Part shown: piece after piece, positions 17,871-26,985 of the stretch
How the letters are laid out: each line of letters opens with the position of its first letter
Position numbering within the stretch: position 1 is the stretch's first letter
Source of the DNA: Muribaculum sp.
Lineage (GTDB): Bacteria; Bacteroidota; Bacteroidia; Bacteroidales; Muribaculaceae
Length of the DNA: 64,000 bases
Assembly (NCBI GenBank): GCA_009775095.1
Contig: VSOZ01000012.1
Coordinates: 29,340 to 93,339, forward strand
Direction of reading: 5' to 3'
Position numbers and translations under genes: made by a program
Notes under the pieces: model-generated
Told to the model about the DNA's origin: nothing
Seen by the model: only the letters and a program-made list of their open reading frames with translations
Databases searched by the model: none

Positions 17871-19244
17871 TCAGAACGGCTCCTCCTCTTCAACAAGAGG
17901 GTCGACAGCCACATCATGCTTCTCGGCATAGGTCTCCTTGATAAAGAACACACAGCATGCGCCCACTAACAGGAGCACACCGGCAAGCACTATCATGTTG
18001 AGCTGCGAGTGTCCGCCAAGCAATCCGAACACAATACCGCCGAGAGCGGCAGCCACAATCTGTGGTATGGTTATGGTGCCGTTGAACAGGCCGAGATATG
18101 CACCCATGTGCTTTCCGCTTATGGAGTTGGTAAGTATGGTGAAAGGCATTGCCAACATAGCAGCCCATGCGGTACCGACCAAGAAATAGCTTATGAAAAG
18201 CAACCACTTGTCATGGAAGAACATAGTTGATATAAATCCGATGCCGCCGATAACGAGACTCAGACAATAAGCCATACGACGATTCTTGAAGTTAGGCAAT
18301 ATGGCAGCCCACACAACCGAACCGATGGCCTGAACGGCAAAAAGTATACCGTTCCAGTTGGCGGCCTCCTGATAGTTGGCGGTCTGCGTACCCTGCGATG
18401 CATCCCAGCCGTAAGCCTGCTCAGCTACACCGCCCGTATTGTAAGTCCACATATACATGAACGCGGCCCAACAGAAAAACTGCACCAGTCCTACAGTCCA
18501 GAATACTTTCGGGGCCTTTATCAACAAGTGCACGAAATCGCTCTTTTCATTGTCGCCGGATTGAGTTATGCCATGATATTCGGCATACTCCTTCGGAGGC
18601 ATCTCCTTGACCTTGCAGAACGTATATATGACACAGGCAATGAGAATGGCGGCACCACCGTAAAAAGAGAATGTTACGGAATCGGGCACTTTATTGCCCT
18701 CGGCTACATTGCTGATGCCTATCCACGCCAAGACAAACGGGAAAATAAACCCGACAACCGAACCGGCGTTGCACAAGAAACTCTGTATGGAGTATGCAAG
18801 ACCCTTCTGACGCTCGTTTACCATGTCGCCGACAAGCATCTTGAACGGCTGCATCGATATGTTGATCGACAAGTCAAGAAACATAAGCGCAAACGCGCCG
18901 AATATAAGCGCGGCACCTACAGCAAGATGGAAACTTCCAGCATTAGGCAAGAGTGCCATGACGATGACTGCCAATATCGATCCGAACAGAAGATAAGGCA
19001 AGCGACGGCCGAAACGATTCCATGTACGGTCGCTGAGTGTCCCTACTATCGGTTGAATGACAAGCCCCGCGAGCGGCGGCAGAATCCCAAAATAGCTGAG
19101 TTCGTGAGGATCTGCACCGAGAGTGGCAAAAATACGCGAAATGTTGGCGCTCTGTAGCGCATAGGCTATCTGAACACCGAAAAATCCGAAACTCAAGTTC
19201 CATAGCTTCCAGAAACTCAAGTCAGGCTTAACTTTTGCTTTCAT
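17871..19244 (-). CDS. MFS sugar transporter (SLC45/GPH-like)
   Basis: A 457-residue membrane protein with about 12 hydrophobic segments. The motif GTLSDRTWNRFGRRLPYL after the second or third helix and ALQSANISRIFATLGA near the N-terminus are typical of the MFS disaccharide transporters common in Bacteroidetes (maltose/sucrose type). It imports a sugar, probably with protons, across the inner membrane. It converges on the GH43 gene without sharing a transcript, so a shared substrate is only possible. A TATATTTG box on the minus strand at 19293-19300 is the likely promoter. Confidence 0.82.
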   Translation of the reverse strand: MKAKVKPDLSFWKLWNLSFGFFGVQIAYALQSANISRIFATLGADPHELSYFGILPPLAGLVIQPIVGTLSDRTWNRFGRRLPYLLFGSILAVIVMALLPNAGSFHLAVGAALIFGAFALMFLDLSINISMQPFKMLVGDMVNERQKGLAYSIQSFLCNAGSVVGFIFPFVLAWIGISNVAEGNKVPDSVTFSFYGGAAILIACVIYTFCKVKEMPPKEYAEYHGITQSGDNEKSDFVHLLIKAPKVFWTVGLVQFFCWAAFMYMWTYNTGGVAEQAYGWDASQGTQTANYQEAANWNGILFAVQAIGSVVWAAILPNFKNRRMAYCLSLVIGGIGFISTMFFHDKWLLFISYFLVGTAWAAMLAMPFTILTNSISGKHMGAYLGLFNGTITIPQIVAAALGGIVFGLLGGHSQLNMIVLAGVLLLVGACCVFFIKETYAEKHDVAVDPLVEEEEPF

Positions 19245-19292
19245 GAGTAGACAAAGTGGTTTTAGTTGACAATATCTTTAGAATTATAACGA

Positions 19293-19300
19293 CAAATATA
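19293..19300 (-). promoter_or_regulatory. Putative -7 box of the MFS sugar transporter
   Basis: TATATTTG on the minus strand matches TAnnTTTG and lies 49 bases upstream of the start at 19244. No clear -33 element was recognised. Confidence 0.5.
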
Positions 19301-19448
19301 ACACTTTTTTGTTTATTGCCGTAATTTTCTAATTCAAAATCTCTTATATTACCCCTTTTTGCCATTAAAAACGACCGATTCGCAAGGTTTATGAAGAAAT
19401 TTGTGAGTTACTCAGCTCATCCTAATATAAAATCTCCCAAGTTTTATG

Positions 19449-19456
19449 TACTTTTG
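19449..19456 (+). promoter_or_regulatory. Putative -7 box of ychF
   Basis: TACTTTTG fits TAnnTTTG and ends 36 bases before the ychF ATG. Confidence 0.5.
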
Positions 19457-19491
19457 CAGTACGAATTAATAAATCAGAAACAATATATATT

Positions 19492-20595
19492 ATGGCACTT
19501 CAATGCGGCATAGTAGGCTTGCCCAATGTCGGCAAGTCGACACTATTCAACTGTCTCTCCAATGCAAAGGCTCAATCGGCCAACTTCCCGTTCTGCACAA
19601 TTGAGCCGAATGTCGGCGTCATAACGGTGCCCGATGACAGATTGACAAAACTGGTTGAGATGTGTCAGCCCAAAAGTGTGGTACCCGCTACGGTAGAGAT
19701 CGTAGACATAGCCGGCCTTGTAAAAGGCGCAAGCAAAGGAGAAGGACTCGGCAACAAATTTCTCGCCAACATACGCGAGACAGATGCCATAATACACGTG
19801 CTGCGCTGTTTTGACGACGACAACATAACGCATGTAGACGGGAGCGTGGATCCTGTGCGTGACAAAGAGATAATAGACTACGAACTGCAGCTCAAGGATC
19901 TTGAGACCGTGGAGGCACGTATAGCCAAAACACAGAAACAGGCACAGACCGGCGGCGATAAGACGGCCAAAATGCAATACGAAGTACTGTGCCGCTTCAA
20001 AGAAGCTCTCGATCAAGGCAAGCCCGCGCGCTCGGTAACATTTGACGGAGTGGACGAACAGCGCTTTGCCCGTGAACTGTTTTTGCTCACCAACAAACCT
20101 GTGCTCTACGTATGCAACGTAGACGATGCGTCGGCCGCAACAGGCAACAGCTATGTGGAAGCGGTAAAAGAGGCTATAAAAGATGAAAACGCGCAACTAC
20201 TTATAGTAGCCGCGCAGACAGAAGCCGACATAGCAGAACTCGACACATGGGAAGAGCGTCAGGAATTTCTAAATGAAATAGGGCTTGAAGAGTCGGGTGT
20301 GAGCCGACTTATACGCTCTGCGTATGCGTTGCTAAATCTACAGACATATTTTACGGCAGGTCCTGACGAAGTAAGAGCATGGACATTCATGCGCGGCTCC
20401 AAAGCACCGCAATGTGCCAGCATCATACACACCGACTTTGAAAAAGGCTTCATACGCGCCGAAGTCATCAAATATGACGACTACGTGACACTCGGCGGAG
20501 AGAACGGAGTCAAAGAAGCCGGCAAGCTCGGTATCGAAGGCAAAGAATATGTTGTCCAAGACGGCGACATAATGCACTTCCGATTCAACGTGTAA
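19492..20595 (+). CDS. ychF: Redox-regulated ATPase YchF
   Basis: The 367-residue length matches the family. The Obg-type GTPase-fold domain shows Walker A GLPNVGKST near the N-terminus, DIAGLVKGASKGEGLGN (switch II/G3) and VCNVDDAS at the G4 position, which departs from NKxD as in ATP-preferring YchF/Ola1. A coiled-coil insertion (about 120-160) and a C-terminal TGS domain (about 280-367, ending in FRFNV) complete it. YchF binds ribosomes and modulates translation and the oxidative stress response. Confidence 0.97.
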   Translation: MALQCGIVGLPNVGKSTLFNCLSNAKAQSANFPFCTIEPNVGVITVPDDRLTKLVEMCQPKSVVPATVEIVDIAGLVKGASKGEGLGNKFLANIRETDAIIHVLRCFDDDNITHVDGSVDPVRDKEIIDYELQLKDLETVEARIAKTQKQAQTGGDKTAKMQYEVLCRFKEALDQGKPARSVTFDGVDEQRFARELFLLTNKPVLYVCNVDDASAATGNSYVEAVKEAIKDENAQLLIVAAQTEADIAELDTWEERQEFLNEIGLEESGVSRLIRSAYALLNLQTYFTAGPDEVRAWTFMRGSKAPQCASIIHTDFEKGFIRAEVIKYDDYVTLGGENGVKEAGKLGIEGKEYVVQDGDIMHFRFNV

Positions 20596-20624
20596 ACTTT
20601 TTCGTAAAAGTCCGCGTTATTTAA

Positions 20625-21842
20625 ATGAATGTTTCAACGATTTTAGATATGAGCGGGAAATTGCAGATAATTATTGCAATACTTGTCATTTATCCTCTGG
20701 GGGTGGCAGCTCAGGGGATAGATGAGGTTATTGCTGCCTTAAAGTCGGCCGATTGTTATGAAGCGACAGTCGACTATCAGGTACTTATGTCGCTTCAAGA
20801 CGATGTAGCTTATAAAATCCGGTTAAATTCAATGCAGGCGGAAGGTGACACACTCGCTCCCTGCGATTATCTTATAGACTGGACTCTGGAGACTCCGTCA
20901 GGAAGCACAACAGGCTTCTCGGCCTACTTCGACGGTAATGCCTACAACTTTCGCGGCGACCGGCTGCTTGAATATCATTACGCATGGGACTCTATACCGT
21001 TCAAACCGAGAGGAATGTCAGTGGCAGCACTTCCCGGAGTACAGCGACAGGCCCAATTCACCGGACTTCTTCCGCAGTTTATAGCCGAAGAGCTGTCCAC
21101 TATAGCCAACGGCGAAGATTACCGCTACATATGCCACTCCGACACAACGGTCAACGACTCCCGATGTGTGGTGATCGACGGCGAAATGGTCATGAGCGGA
21201 GTCACATACAAAGAGTTCATGTATGCATTTGACCACGCTACAATGATGCCGGTCTACATAGAACTGGAAAACAATCCCGGCGCACTTGCCGAACAAACCA
21301 TAACAGCCGCTTACAGCAAGACCGTCAAGAACTGTCAGGCAATAGAGGAAGACATACTTAAAAACGCTTACCCTGAAATTTTCGAAAAATATAGGGAAAG
21401 CAACTATGCGATAGAGAACCTGCCCGGACAGCGTCTGCCCGGTTTTGCTTTGCCTACCACAACCCGCGAGCGATACTCAAGGCGTCTCGGCGACCCGTTT
21501 CGCTGCCCCACCCTGCTCGTACTTATTGACCCGAAGTCATCTTTTGCAGAAGCCACGGTAAGAGACATCCGTTCGGCCGTTGACGCGCTTCCATACAATG
21601 CCGACGTCATATGGGCATTTGTAAGCAATAATACAGACGAGATTGAAAGTGTCATACCCTCGGTGCGTCCGGGTGAACACTTACTGACAAGTGCCAAATC
21701 ACTTGCCCGTGACTGTGGAGCCGCCGCATTTCCGGTAACCGTTATCACACGCGCCGACGGCATTGTGGCCGACGTGGTGATCGGATACAACAATGACCTA
21801 ACTCCGGTTGTTATACAAAAAGCGGCATTGGCCGTAAAATAA
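20625..21842 (+). CDS. Secreted protein: outer-membrane-lipoprotein-sorting-like N-terminus, degenerate thioredoxin fold
   Basis: The 405-residue protein starts with a signal peptide; an ATG at 20649 is the better start because the hydrophobic segment (QIIIAILVIYPLGVAAQ) follows at once. Residues about 30-225 look like a LolA/DUF2092-type half-barrel, and about 270-405 resemble a TlpA/AhpC-like thioredoxin fold. The place of the CxxC motif is taken by DPKSSFAE, but the cis-proline segment AAFPVTVI is kept. A redox enzyme is therefore unlikely; binding or scaffolding is more plausible. It lies just upstream of tpx on the same strand. The exact role is unknown. Confidence 0.6.
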   Translation: MNVSTILDMSGKLQIIIAILVIYPLGVAAQGIDEVIAALKSADCYEATVDYQVLMSLQDDVAYKIRLNSMQAEGDTLAPCDYLIDWTLETPSGSTTGFSAYFDGNAYNFRGDRLLEYHYAWDSIPFKPRGMSVAALPGVQRQAQFTGLLPQFIAEELSTIANGEDYRYICHSDTTVNDSRCVVIDGEMVMSGVTYKEFMYAFDHATMMPVYIELENNPGALAEQTITAAYSKTVKNCQAIEEDILKNAYPEIFEKYRESNYAIENLPGQRLPGFALPTTTRERYSRRLGDPFRCPTLLVLIDPKSSFAEATVRDIRSAVDALPYNADVIWAFVSNNTDEIESVIPSVRPGEHLLTSAKSLARDCGAAAFPVTVITRADGIVADVVIGYNNDLTPVVIQKAALAVK

Positions 21843-21874
21843 AAAAAACAGTATAACAAAAACTTTATGTAATT

Positions 21875-22372
21875 ATGGAAACCGTATATTTCACCGGAAA
21901 CGAGTGTCACACATCAGGCAATCTTCCCGACGTAGGCACAAAAGCTCCCGACTTTAATCTTGTTGATGCCGATCTTAAAGAACTCAGCCTCGAGTCGTTT
22001 CCCGGCAAAAAGATAGTACTCAATATATTTCCAAGCCTTGATACGGCTGTATGCGCCATGAGCGTAAGAAAATTCAACGAGAAGGCAGCCGACAAAAAAG
22101 ATGCCGTAGTACTATGTGTGTCGATGGACCTGCCGTTTGCAGCCAAGCGCTTCTGCACTGTTGAGAATATAGCCAACGTATATCCAGCATCGGCATTCCG
22201 TTCACCTGCGTTTGTCAAAGATTATGGCATAGAACTCGTTGACGGACCCCTGAAGGGACTGCTCGCACGTGCGGTCATAATCATAGATGAGAACCGCAAT
22301 GTCATATATCGCGAACTGGTCGACGAGATAACTCACGAACCCGATTATGAGGCAGCGTTGAAAATGCTATAA
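21875..22372 (+). CDS. tpx: Thiol peroxidase (atypical 2-Cys peroxiredoxin)
   Basis: At 165 residues this matches Tpx in length. The peroxidatic cysteine is in DTAVCAMSVRKF and the resolving cysteine in SMDLPFAAKRFC, the Tpx-specific pattern. The enzyme reduces hydrogen peroxide and organic hydroperoxides with thioredoxin as donor. It follows the thioredoxin-fold protein gene by 32 bases and ends convergent with fdtA. Confidence 0.96.
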   Translation: METVYFTGNECHTSGNLPDVGTKAPDFNLVDADLKELSLESFPGKKIVLNIFPSLDTAVCAMSVRKFNEKAADKKDAVVLCVSMDLPFAAKRFCTVENIANVYPASAFRSPAFVKDYGIELVDGPLKGLLARAVIIIDENRNVIYRELVDEITHEPDYEAALKML

Positions 22373-22379
22373 CGGCATA

Positions 22380-22814
22380 TTAACGTTTTGTGTCTAAAAA
22401 CTCATTGTAGAGGCGGATATAGTCCGCCTCTTCGTATATATCGGAAGCAAGCACCATACACAAGGCATCGGGCGAAAAGTTATCAATAGAATGCCATATG
22501 CCTGCTACAACCAAAAGCCCTTCGGACGGCTTGCTCATATGATAAGTATGCTTATTACGCCCGTCATCCACGGTTATGTCAAAACTACCGCGTAACGGTA
22601 CTATTATCTGGTCAAGACTTTTGTGGGAATGATGTCCACGCGACACCCCGGCCGGCACATCATAAATAAAATATACACGTTTAATAACAAAACCCTCTAT
22701 CGAGCCGTTTTCAATAACCGCAAGAGTGCCGGTCGAAGAATCGCCATGAGTATCAAGCGTTATAAGGCGGCAGCCGGCGATTGAGTCATCTTCCATATCA
22801 GCATACATAGGCAT
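22380..22814 (-). CDS. fdtA: dTDP-4-oxo-6-deoxyhexose 3,4-ketoisomerase, FdtA/WxcM-like cupin
   Basis: A 144-residue cupin with GHHSHKSLDQIIVPLRG carrying the histidines typical of FdtA/QdtA. These enzymes isomerise dTDP-4-keto-6-deoxyglucose to the 3-keto sugar, the substrate for the neighbouring aminotransferase. The first ATG overlaps the upstream gene by 17 bases; an ATG at 22796, one base after that gene's stop, is an equally good start. Whether the product is the Fuc3N or Qui3N type cannot be told. Confidence 0.85.
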   Translation of the reverse strand: MPMYADMEDDSIAGCRLITLDTHGDSSTGTLAVIENGSIEGFVIKRVYFIYDVPAGVSRGHHSHKSLDQIIVPLRGSFDITVDDGRNKHTYHMSKPSEGLLVVAGIWHSIDNFSPDALCMVLASDIYEEADYIRLYNEFLDTKR

Positions 22815-23925
22815 TGATTATTTCAGATATATCACGGGCATCATCCAAAGAGGTGCATGCAGGATTGACCGGCAGACTCACCACCTCGCGGGCAAGAGCC
22901 TCGGCAATCGGAAACCGACCTAATCCGGCAGCCCTGTAACAAGACTGCATGTGAGGAGGCACGGGATAATGCACATCGGTCTCCACCCCATTCCGCGACA
23001 TATAGTTACGGAAATGCTCTCGGTTATCAACTCGAACGACATATTGGTGCCACACATGCCCGGCTGCACCATAATCGGGAAGAATGACATGCTTGTTCAC
23101 AATTTCTCCACCGTATACAGAGGCAATAGCCCTGCGTCCATTATTCAATTCATCTATGTCCTGAAGTTTTATTCTAAGCATAGCGGCCTGTATCGGGTCA
23201 AGACGGCTGTTGTAGCCACAATAAACTTTATCGTGACGGTCGTTACCGCCATAATTGCCCAAAGCTCTTACCATATCGGCCAACTTAGCATCATCGGTAG
23301 TCACTGCACCGGCATTGCCGAGCGCACCGAGATTTTTAGTAGGATAGAAACTGAACGCCGCCGCGTCGCCGAGATGTCCCGTACGCTCCGCCCCGACAAA
23401 TGCGCCTATGGCCTGAGCATTGTCTTCGATGACTTTCAATCCGTGATGCTCCGCAATATCACGTATATCCTCCATAGCACAAGGACGGCCGTAAAGATGG
23501 ACCGGTATAACAGCGCGAGTGCGTGGAGTGACCGCATCGGCAATTTTATTCACATCGATATTGTAAGTAGCCACGTCGGGATCCACCGGCACCGACACCA
23601 GCCCGGCATGTGTCACGGCAAGAAATGTTGCTATATAAGTATTGGCAGGCACAATAACCTCGTCACCGGGCGACATGACCCCGAGAGCGATGTAAGACAA
23701 CAGTATGAGACGTAATGCATCAAGCCCGTTGCCCGTGCCTACCGCATATCGGCAACCGCAAAAAGCGGCAAGCTCATCCTCAAACGCCTCGACCTCACGA
23801 CCGCCTATATAGCGGCCTCCGGCTATGACACGCAAACATGCGTCCTGCAGTCGGGCGGCATATGGAACATTGACCCGCCCAAGGTCAAGAAAAGTATATT
23901 TACGACCGCTTTTACTGCAATCCAT
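22798..23925 (-). CDS. fdtB: DegT/DnrJ/EryC1-family sugar aminotransferase, FdtB-like
   Basis: The ATG at 23925 gives 375 residues and overlaps the rmlA end by 14 bases; a longer frame to 23982 runs deeper into rmlA and is disfavoured. The PLP-binding lysine is in SFYPTKNLGALG, and VIPVHLYGRP, EDNAQAIGA and the C-terminal GVETDVHYPVPPHMQ are typical of sugar aminotransferases. It would add an amino group at C3 of the ketosugar made by FdtA. The ordered, overlapping genes imply one pathway. Confidence 0.88.
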   Translation of the reverse strand: MDCSKSGRKYTFLDLGRVNVPYAARLQDACLRVIAGGRYIGGREVEAFEDELAAFCGCRYAVGTGNGLDALRLILLSYIALGVMSPGDEVIVPANTYIATFLAVTHAGLVSVPVDPDVATYNIDVNKIADAVTPRTRAVIPVHLYGRPCAMEDIRDIAEHHGLKVIEDNAQAIGAFVGAERTGHLGDAAAFSFYPTKNLGALGNAGAVTTDDAKLADMVRALGNYGGNDRHDKVYCGYNSRLDPIQAAMLRIKLQDIDELNNGRRAIASVYGGEIVNKHVILPDYGAAGHVWHQYVVRVDNREHFRNYMSRNGVETDVHYPVPPHMQSCYRAAGLGRFPIAEALAREVVSLPVNPACTSLDDARDISEIINAYVC

Positions 23926-24796
23926 TTTCAGCAAGTTGCATGAGATAGGCTCCGTAAGCGTTATTGGCCATAGGAGCGGCAAGAGCAGTCAGTTGCGAAG
24001 CGGTTATGTAGCCCTTTCTGAAAGCGATTTCTTCAAGTGCGGCAACCTGAAAACCCTGACGCTTCTCTACCGACTCCACGAAAGCCGACGCTTCCTGAAG
24101 CGAGTCGACAGTACCGGTATCGAGCCAAGCGAATCCCCGTCCGAGCAACTTAACGGCCAACGATTTGCGTTCAAGATACTCAAGATTGACAGAAGTTATC
24201 TCCAATTCACCGCGAGCCGACGGCTTCACTCCTTTAGCCACCTGCACTACATCGTTGGGATAAAAATATAATCCTACGACCGCGTAATCAGACACGGGAA
24301 ACTCCGGTTTTTCCTGAATATCCACCGCATTGCCATCGTTGTCAAAAGCCACGACCCCGTAACGCTGCGGATCTTTAACTTTGTAAGCGAAAATAACGCT
24401 CTTTTTCTGTTCTGCCGTAATGCGTGCGGCATCAAGCAACATACCTGTGAAGCCTTGCCCGTAAAATATATTGTCGCCGAGTACAAGACATACGTCATCA
24501 TCACCGATAAACCGCTCTCCTATTATAAATGCCTGAGCAAGGCCTTCAGGTCGGGGTTGCTCGGCATAACTGAACTTCAGCCCCAAAGCCGCACCGTCGC
24601 CGAGCAACCGCTTGAATCCGGGAAGGTCATCGGGAGTCGAAATAATCAGTATATCACGTATTCCGGCAAGCATCAATACCGATACCGGATAATATATCAT
24701 CGGCTTGTCGTAGACAGGCAGGAGCTGCTTCGATACTCCTTTTGTAATCGGGTACAGACGCGTACCGCTTCCGCCGGCAAGAACTATTCCTTTCAT
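23912..24796 (-). CDS. rmlA: Glucose-1-phosphate thymidylyltransferase
   Basis: A 294-residue RmlA/RfbA. The nucleotide-binding loop LAGGSGTRLYPITKGVSKQL is at the N-terminus, and VLGDNIFYGQGF and RGFAWLDTGTVDSL are diagnostic. It makes dTDP-glucose from dTTP and glucose-1-phosphate, the first step to dTDP-deoxysugars. No dTDP-glucose 4,6-dehydratase (rmlB) is in this window, so that step must be encoded elsewhere. It is the first gene of a three-gene minus-strand operon. Confidence 0.96.
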   Translation of the reverse strand: MKGIVLAGGSGTRLYPITKGVSKQLLPVYDKPMIYYPVSVLMLAGIRDILIISTPDDLPGFKRLLGDGAALGLKFSYAEQPRPEGLAQAFIIGERFIGDDDVCLVLGDNIFYGQGFTGMLLDAARITAEQKKSVIFAYKVKDPQRYGVVAFDNDGNAVDIQEKPEFPVSDYAVVGLYFYPNDVVQVAKGVKPSARGELEITSVNLEYLERKSLAVKLLGRGFAWLDTGTVDSLQEASAFVESVEKRQGFQVAALEEIAFRKGYITASQLTALAAPMANNAYGAYLMQLAENGLQ

Positions 24797-24890
24797 TTTC
24801 GTGCTTATTCTAATTGTCGTGCAATTTACTAATTTTTTATCAAACCGACATTATACACAGCTCCGAAATGAAAGCAGCCGAAAGCAGGAT

Positions 24891-24921
24891 TTGTACAGAT
24901 TGATTAAAAACAATATCTTTG
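24891..24921 (+). promoter_or_regulatory. Promoter of yccF
   Basis: TTG at 24891-24893, a 20-base spacer and TATCTTTG at 24914-24921 form a near-ideal Bacteroidetes promoter ending 20 bases before the ATG at 24942. This supports the short start of yccF. Confidence 0.7.
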
Positions 24922-24941
24922 CACACAACGTTATCTGGAAA

Positions 24942-25307
24942 ATGAATATCTTTTTAAATATAATCTGGATTGTATTCGGCGGCTTCGCAATAGCCATCGA
25001 ATATATTATGTCAAGTGTAGCGATGATGTGCACCATCATCGGCATACCTTTCGGACTGCAAACACTTAAACTTGCGGCTGTAGCGCTCGTGCCATTCGGC
25101 AGCAAAGTGCTTCCGTCGCCGACATCCAACGGATGCCTGAATGCCATCATGAATGTGATATGGTGGTTTGTGGGCGGTATACCCATAGCGCTGACCCACT
25201 TGGGTTTCGGTCTGCTTTTCTGTATAACTATAATAGGTATACCGTTCGGAGTGCAGCACTTCAAACTTGCCCGTCTCGCATTCAATCCGTTCGGCAAGAC
25301 AGTATAA
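24942..25307 (+). CDS. yccF: YccF-domain inner-membrane protein
   Basis: From the ATG at 24942 the protein is 121 residues, the usual family size; earlier in-frame starts precede the promoter. Two internal repeats end in TIIGIPFGLQTLKLA and TIIGIPFGVQHFKLA, each followed by a PFG motif, with two to four transmembrane segments. The molecular function of YccF proteins is not established. Confidence 0.88.
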   Translation: MNIFLNIIWIVFGGFAIAIEYIMSSVAMMCTIIGIPFGLQTLKLAAVALVPFGSKVLPSPTSNGCLNAIMNVIWWFVGGIPIALTHLGFGLLFCITIIGIPFGVQHFKLARLAFNPFGKTV

Positions 25308-25321
25308 ATGCACCGTATAGC

Positions 25322-25831
25322 CTAAACCGCCGAGTAGCGCAACTGATTAAGAGCCCGGAGCACATTACATAAAATACGGCTCCAATAAACCTCAAAGTCT
25401 TCTTTTACAGCGATCAGGCCAAGAATGACAAGCTCTTCAGGCACATCCTTCACCGTTTCAAGGAAGTTGTAGAAGACCTGAAATATATCGGCGAGACCTT
25501 CTGAAATCGATGCGGCAATAGGAGTGTCGGAATACTTCATATCTTCTTCAAACACTTCAAGATATGTATCATCGGGCCCAAGCAGATTTTCCACACCGCG
25601 ACGTATGGAGTCATAATAGTCTTCCTCGAGTTTTCCGTCTATATAAGCGTCTTCGAGCACGTTGTCTATCTTAAGGTCAGAGGCTGAAATATATATGCGC
25701 GGCAACAACCTCAGCATCGAAGCGACAAAATCGTCACGTTCTGCCTCACGCGTACGTTCAAGAGCCTGACAATATTCATTGCACAACGCTATAAAGGCAA
25801 GAGCGTTGTTATTTATCGATTTCCGGTCCAT
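25322..25831 (-). CDS. DUF5063-like protein
   Basis: A 169-residue acidic, helical, soluble protein. Its layout (FIALCNEYCQALE at the start, many aromatic-acidic helices, a C-terminal EVYWSRILCNVLRALNQL) resembles the DUF5063 family of Bacteroidetes. The function is unknown. It overlaps nadD by 23 bases and sits last in the yicC-gmk-nadD run, so it is probably co-transcribed. Confidence 0.7.
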   Translation of the reverse strand: MDRKSINNNALAFIALCNEYCQALERTREAERDDFVASMLRLLPRIYISASDLKIDNVLEDAYIDGKLEEDYYDSIRRGVENLLGPDDTYLEVFEEDMKYSDTPIAASISEGLADIFQVFYNFLETVKDVPEELVILGLIAVKEDFEVYWSRILCNVLRALNQLRYSAV

Positions 25832-26411
25832 CGTTGTTTATGTACAGTTTTTTGTTTATGATATACTCATATACCTGCGAAGGCAAGAAAAAGTTCATGT
25901 CCTTTCCCTCCAATATACCTTTCCGGACAAATGAAGACGACAGCTCGATAACAGGAGCCTCGATCATTCTTACACGAGGATCTTCGATTTCACCGAGCTC
26001 ATAACCGGGGCGCGGATAAATCATAAGGCCGAATTCATCAAGTATAGCCTCACTCTCCCTCCATCCACTGAATCCGGCCCAGTTATCGCTACCAATAATC
26101 AATCGGAAAATTTTATCGGGATAACGGGCGGCAAGAGTGCGCAAAGTAGTTATTGTATAGGACGGCCGCGGGAGCGACAGCTCAATGTCGCAACTACAGA
26201 TAGCCGACGACAGACCGCATGCCATTTCAAGCATGGCAATTCTATGGCTGTCAGGGGCCAAAATCCAGTCGGACTTAAACGGGCTGCGTGGCGACAATAC
26301 AAGCCAAACTCTGTCGACCGGGCCGTATTGCGCTATATAAGATGCAAGCATAAGATGGCCCGAATGAACCGGATTGAACGACCCGCTCAATACTCCTACT
26401 ACCTCTTTCAC
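25809..26411 (-). CDS. nadD: Nicotinate-nucleotide adenylyltransferase
   Basis: A 200-residue nucleotidyltransferase with the signature GSFNPVHSGHL (the HxGH ATP site) and ISSSFVRKGI near the C-terminus, matching the ISSTxIR motif of NadD. It adenylates nicotinate mononucleotide to deamido-NAD. It overlaps gmk by four bases and so appears translationally coupled. nadC, another NAD gene, is found separately at 36343. Confidence 0.94.
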   Translation of the reverse strand: MKEVVGVLSGSFNPVHSGHLMLASYIAQYGPVDRVWLVLSPRSPFKSDWILAPDSHRIAMLEMACGLSSAICSCDIELSLPRPSYTITTLRTLAARYPDKIFRLIIGSDNWAGFSGWRESEAILDEFGLMIYPRPGYELGEIEDPRVRMIEAPVIELSSSFVRKGILEGKDMNFFLPSQVYEYIINKKLYINNDGPEIDK

Positions 26412-26977
26412 TTGGCCAAGAAATCGGTTATGACTTTATGTACTTGCGATACAGCCTCGGCAAGATCGTCATTTACAACAGTGACATCATAGTCCGGAGC
26501 AAAAGTCAGTTCATAAGCGGCTTTACCCACACGCTCCTCAATGACTTCCGGAGCGTCGGTGGCACGCTTCTCAAGTCTTGCCCGCAACTCATCTATCGAC
26601 GGTGGCATTATAAATACGGCCAATGCTCTATCGCCATATATACGCTTTACGTTCATAGCGCCCTTGACATCGATATCAAGCACTACATTATGGCCGCTTT
26701 CAATGACACGGTCTATCTCGCTACGCAATGTACCGTAAAAACGGCCTTGATATACCTCCTCGTATTCAACGAAATCGCCTGTGTCTATTTTGCGTCGGAA
26801 TTCTTCTTCGGTAAGGAAATAATAGTGCACACCATGCTCCTCACCCTCTCGTGGAGAGCGGCTCGTAGCCGATACTGAAAAGCGCATGTCTATATCTCCT
26901 TTTTCAAAGAGCGCATTTATAATAGTCGACTTACCGCAACCCGACGGAGCCGATACAATAATAATCTTACCCGCCAT
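26408..26977 (-). CDS. gmk: Guanylate kinase
   Basis: 189 residues, the usual length. The P-loop SAPSGCGKST is at the N-terminus, and SATSRSPREGEEHGVHYYFL is the GMP-binding signature. It phosphorylates GMP to GDP. It lies 8 bases after yicC, the common gene order in many bacteria. Confidence 0.97.
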   Translation of the reverse strand: MAGKIIIVSAPSGCGKSTIINALFEKGDIDMRFSVSATSRSPREGEEHGVHYYFLTEEEFRRKIDTGDFVEYEEVYQGRFYGTLRSEIDRVIESGHNVVLDIDVKGAMNVKRIYGDRALAVFIMPPSIDELRARLEKRATDAPEVIEERVGKAAYELTFAPDYDVTVVNDDLAEAVSQVHKVITDFLAK

Positions 26978-26985
26978 ATAACGAA

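Noticed and set aside
18528..19157. A 209-codon plus-strand frame
   Set aside because: It is antisense to the MFS transporter; hydrophilic low-complexity translation typical of a shadow.
22951..23715. A 254-codon plus-strand frame
   Set aside because: It is opposite the sugar aminotransferase gene and has no recognisable domain.
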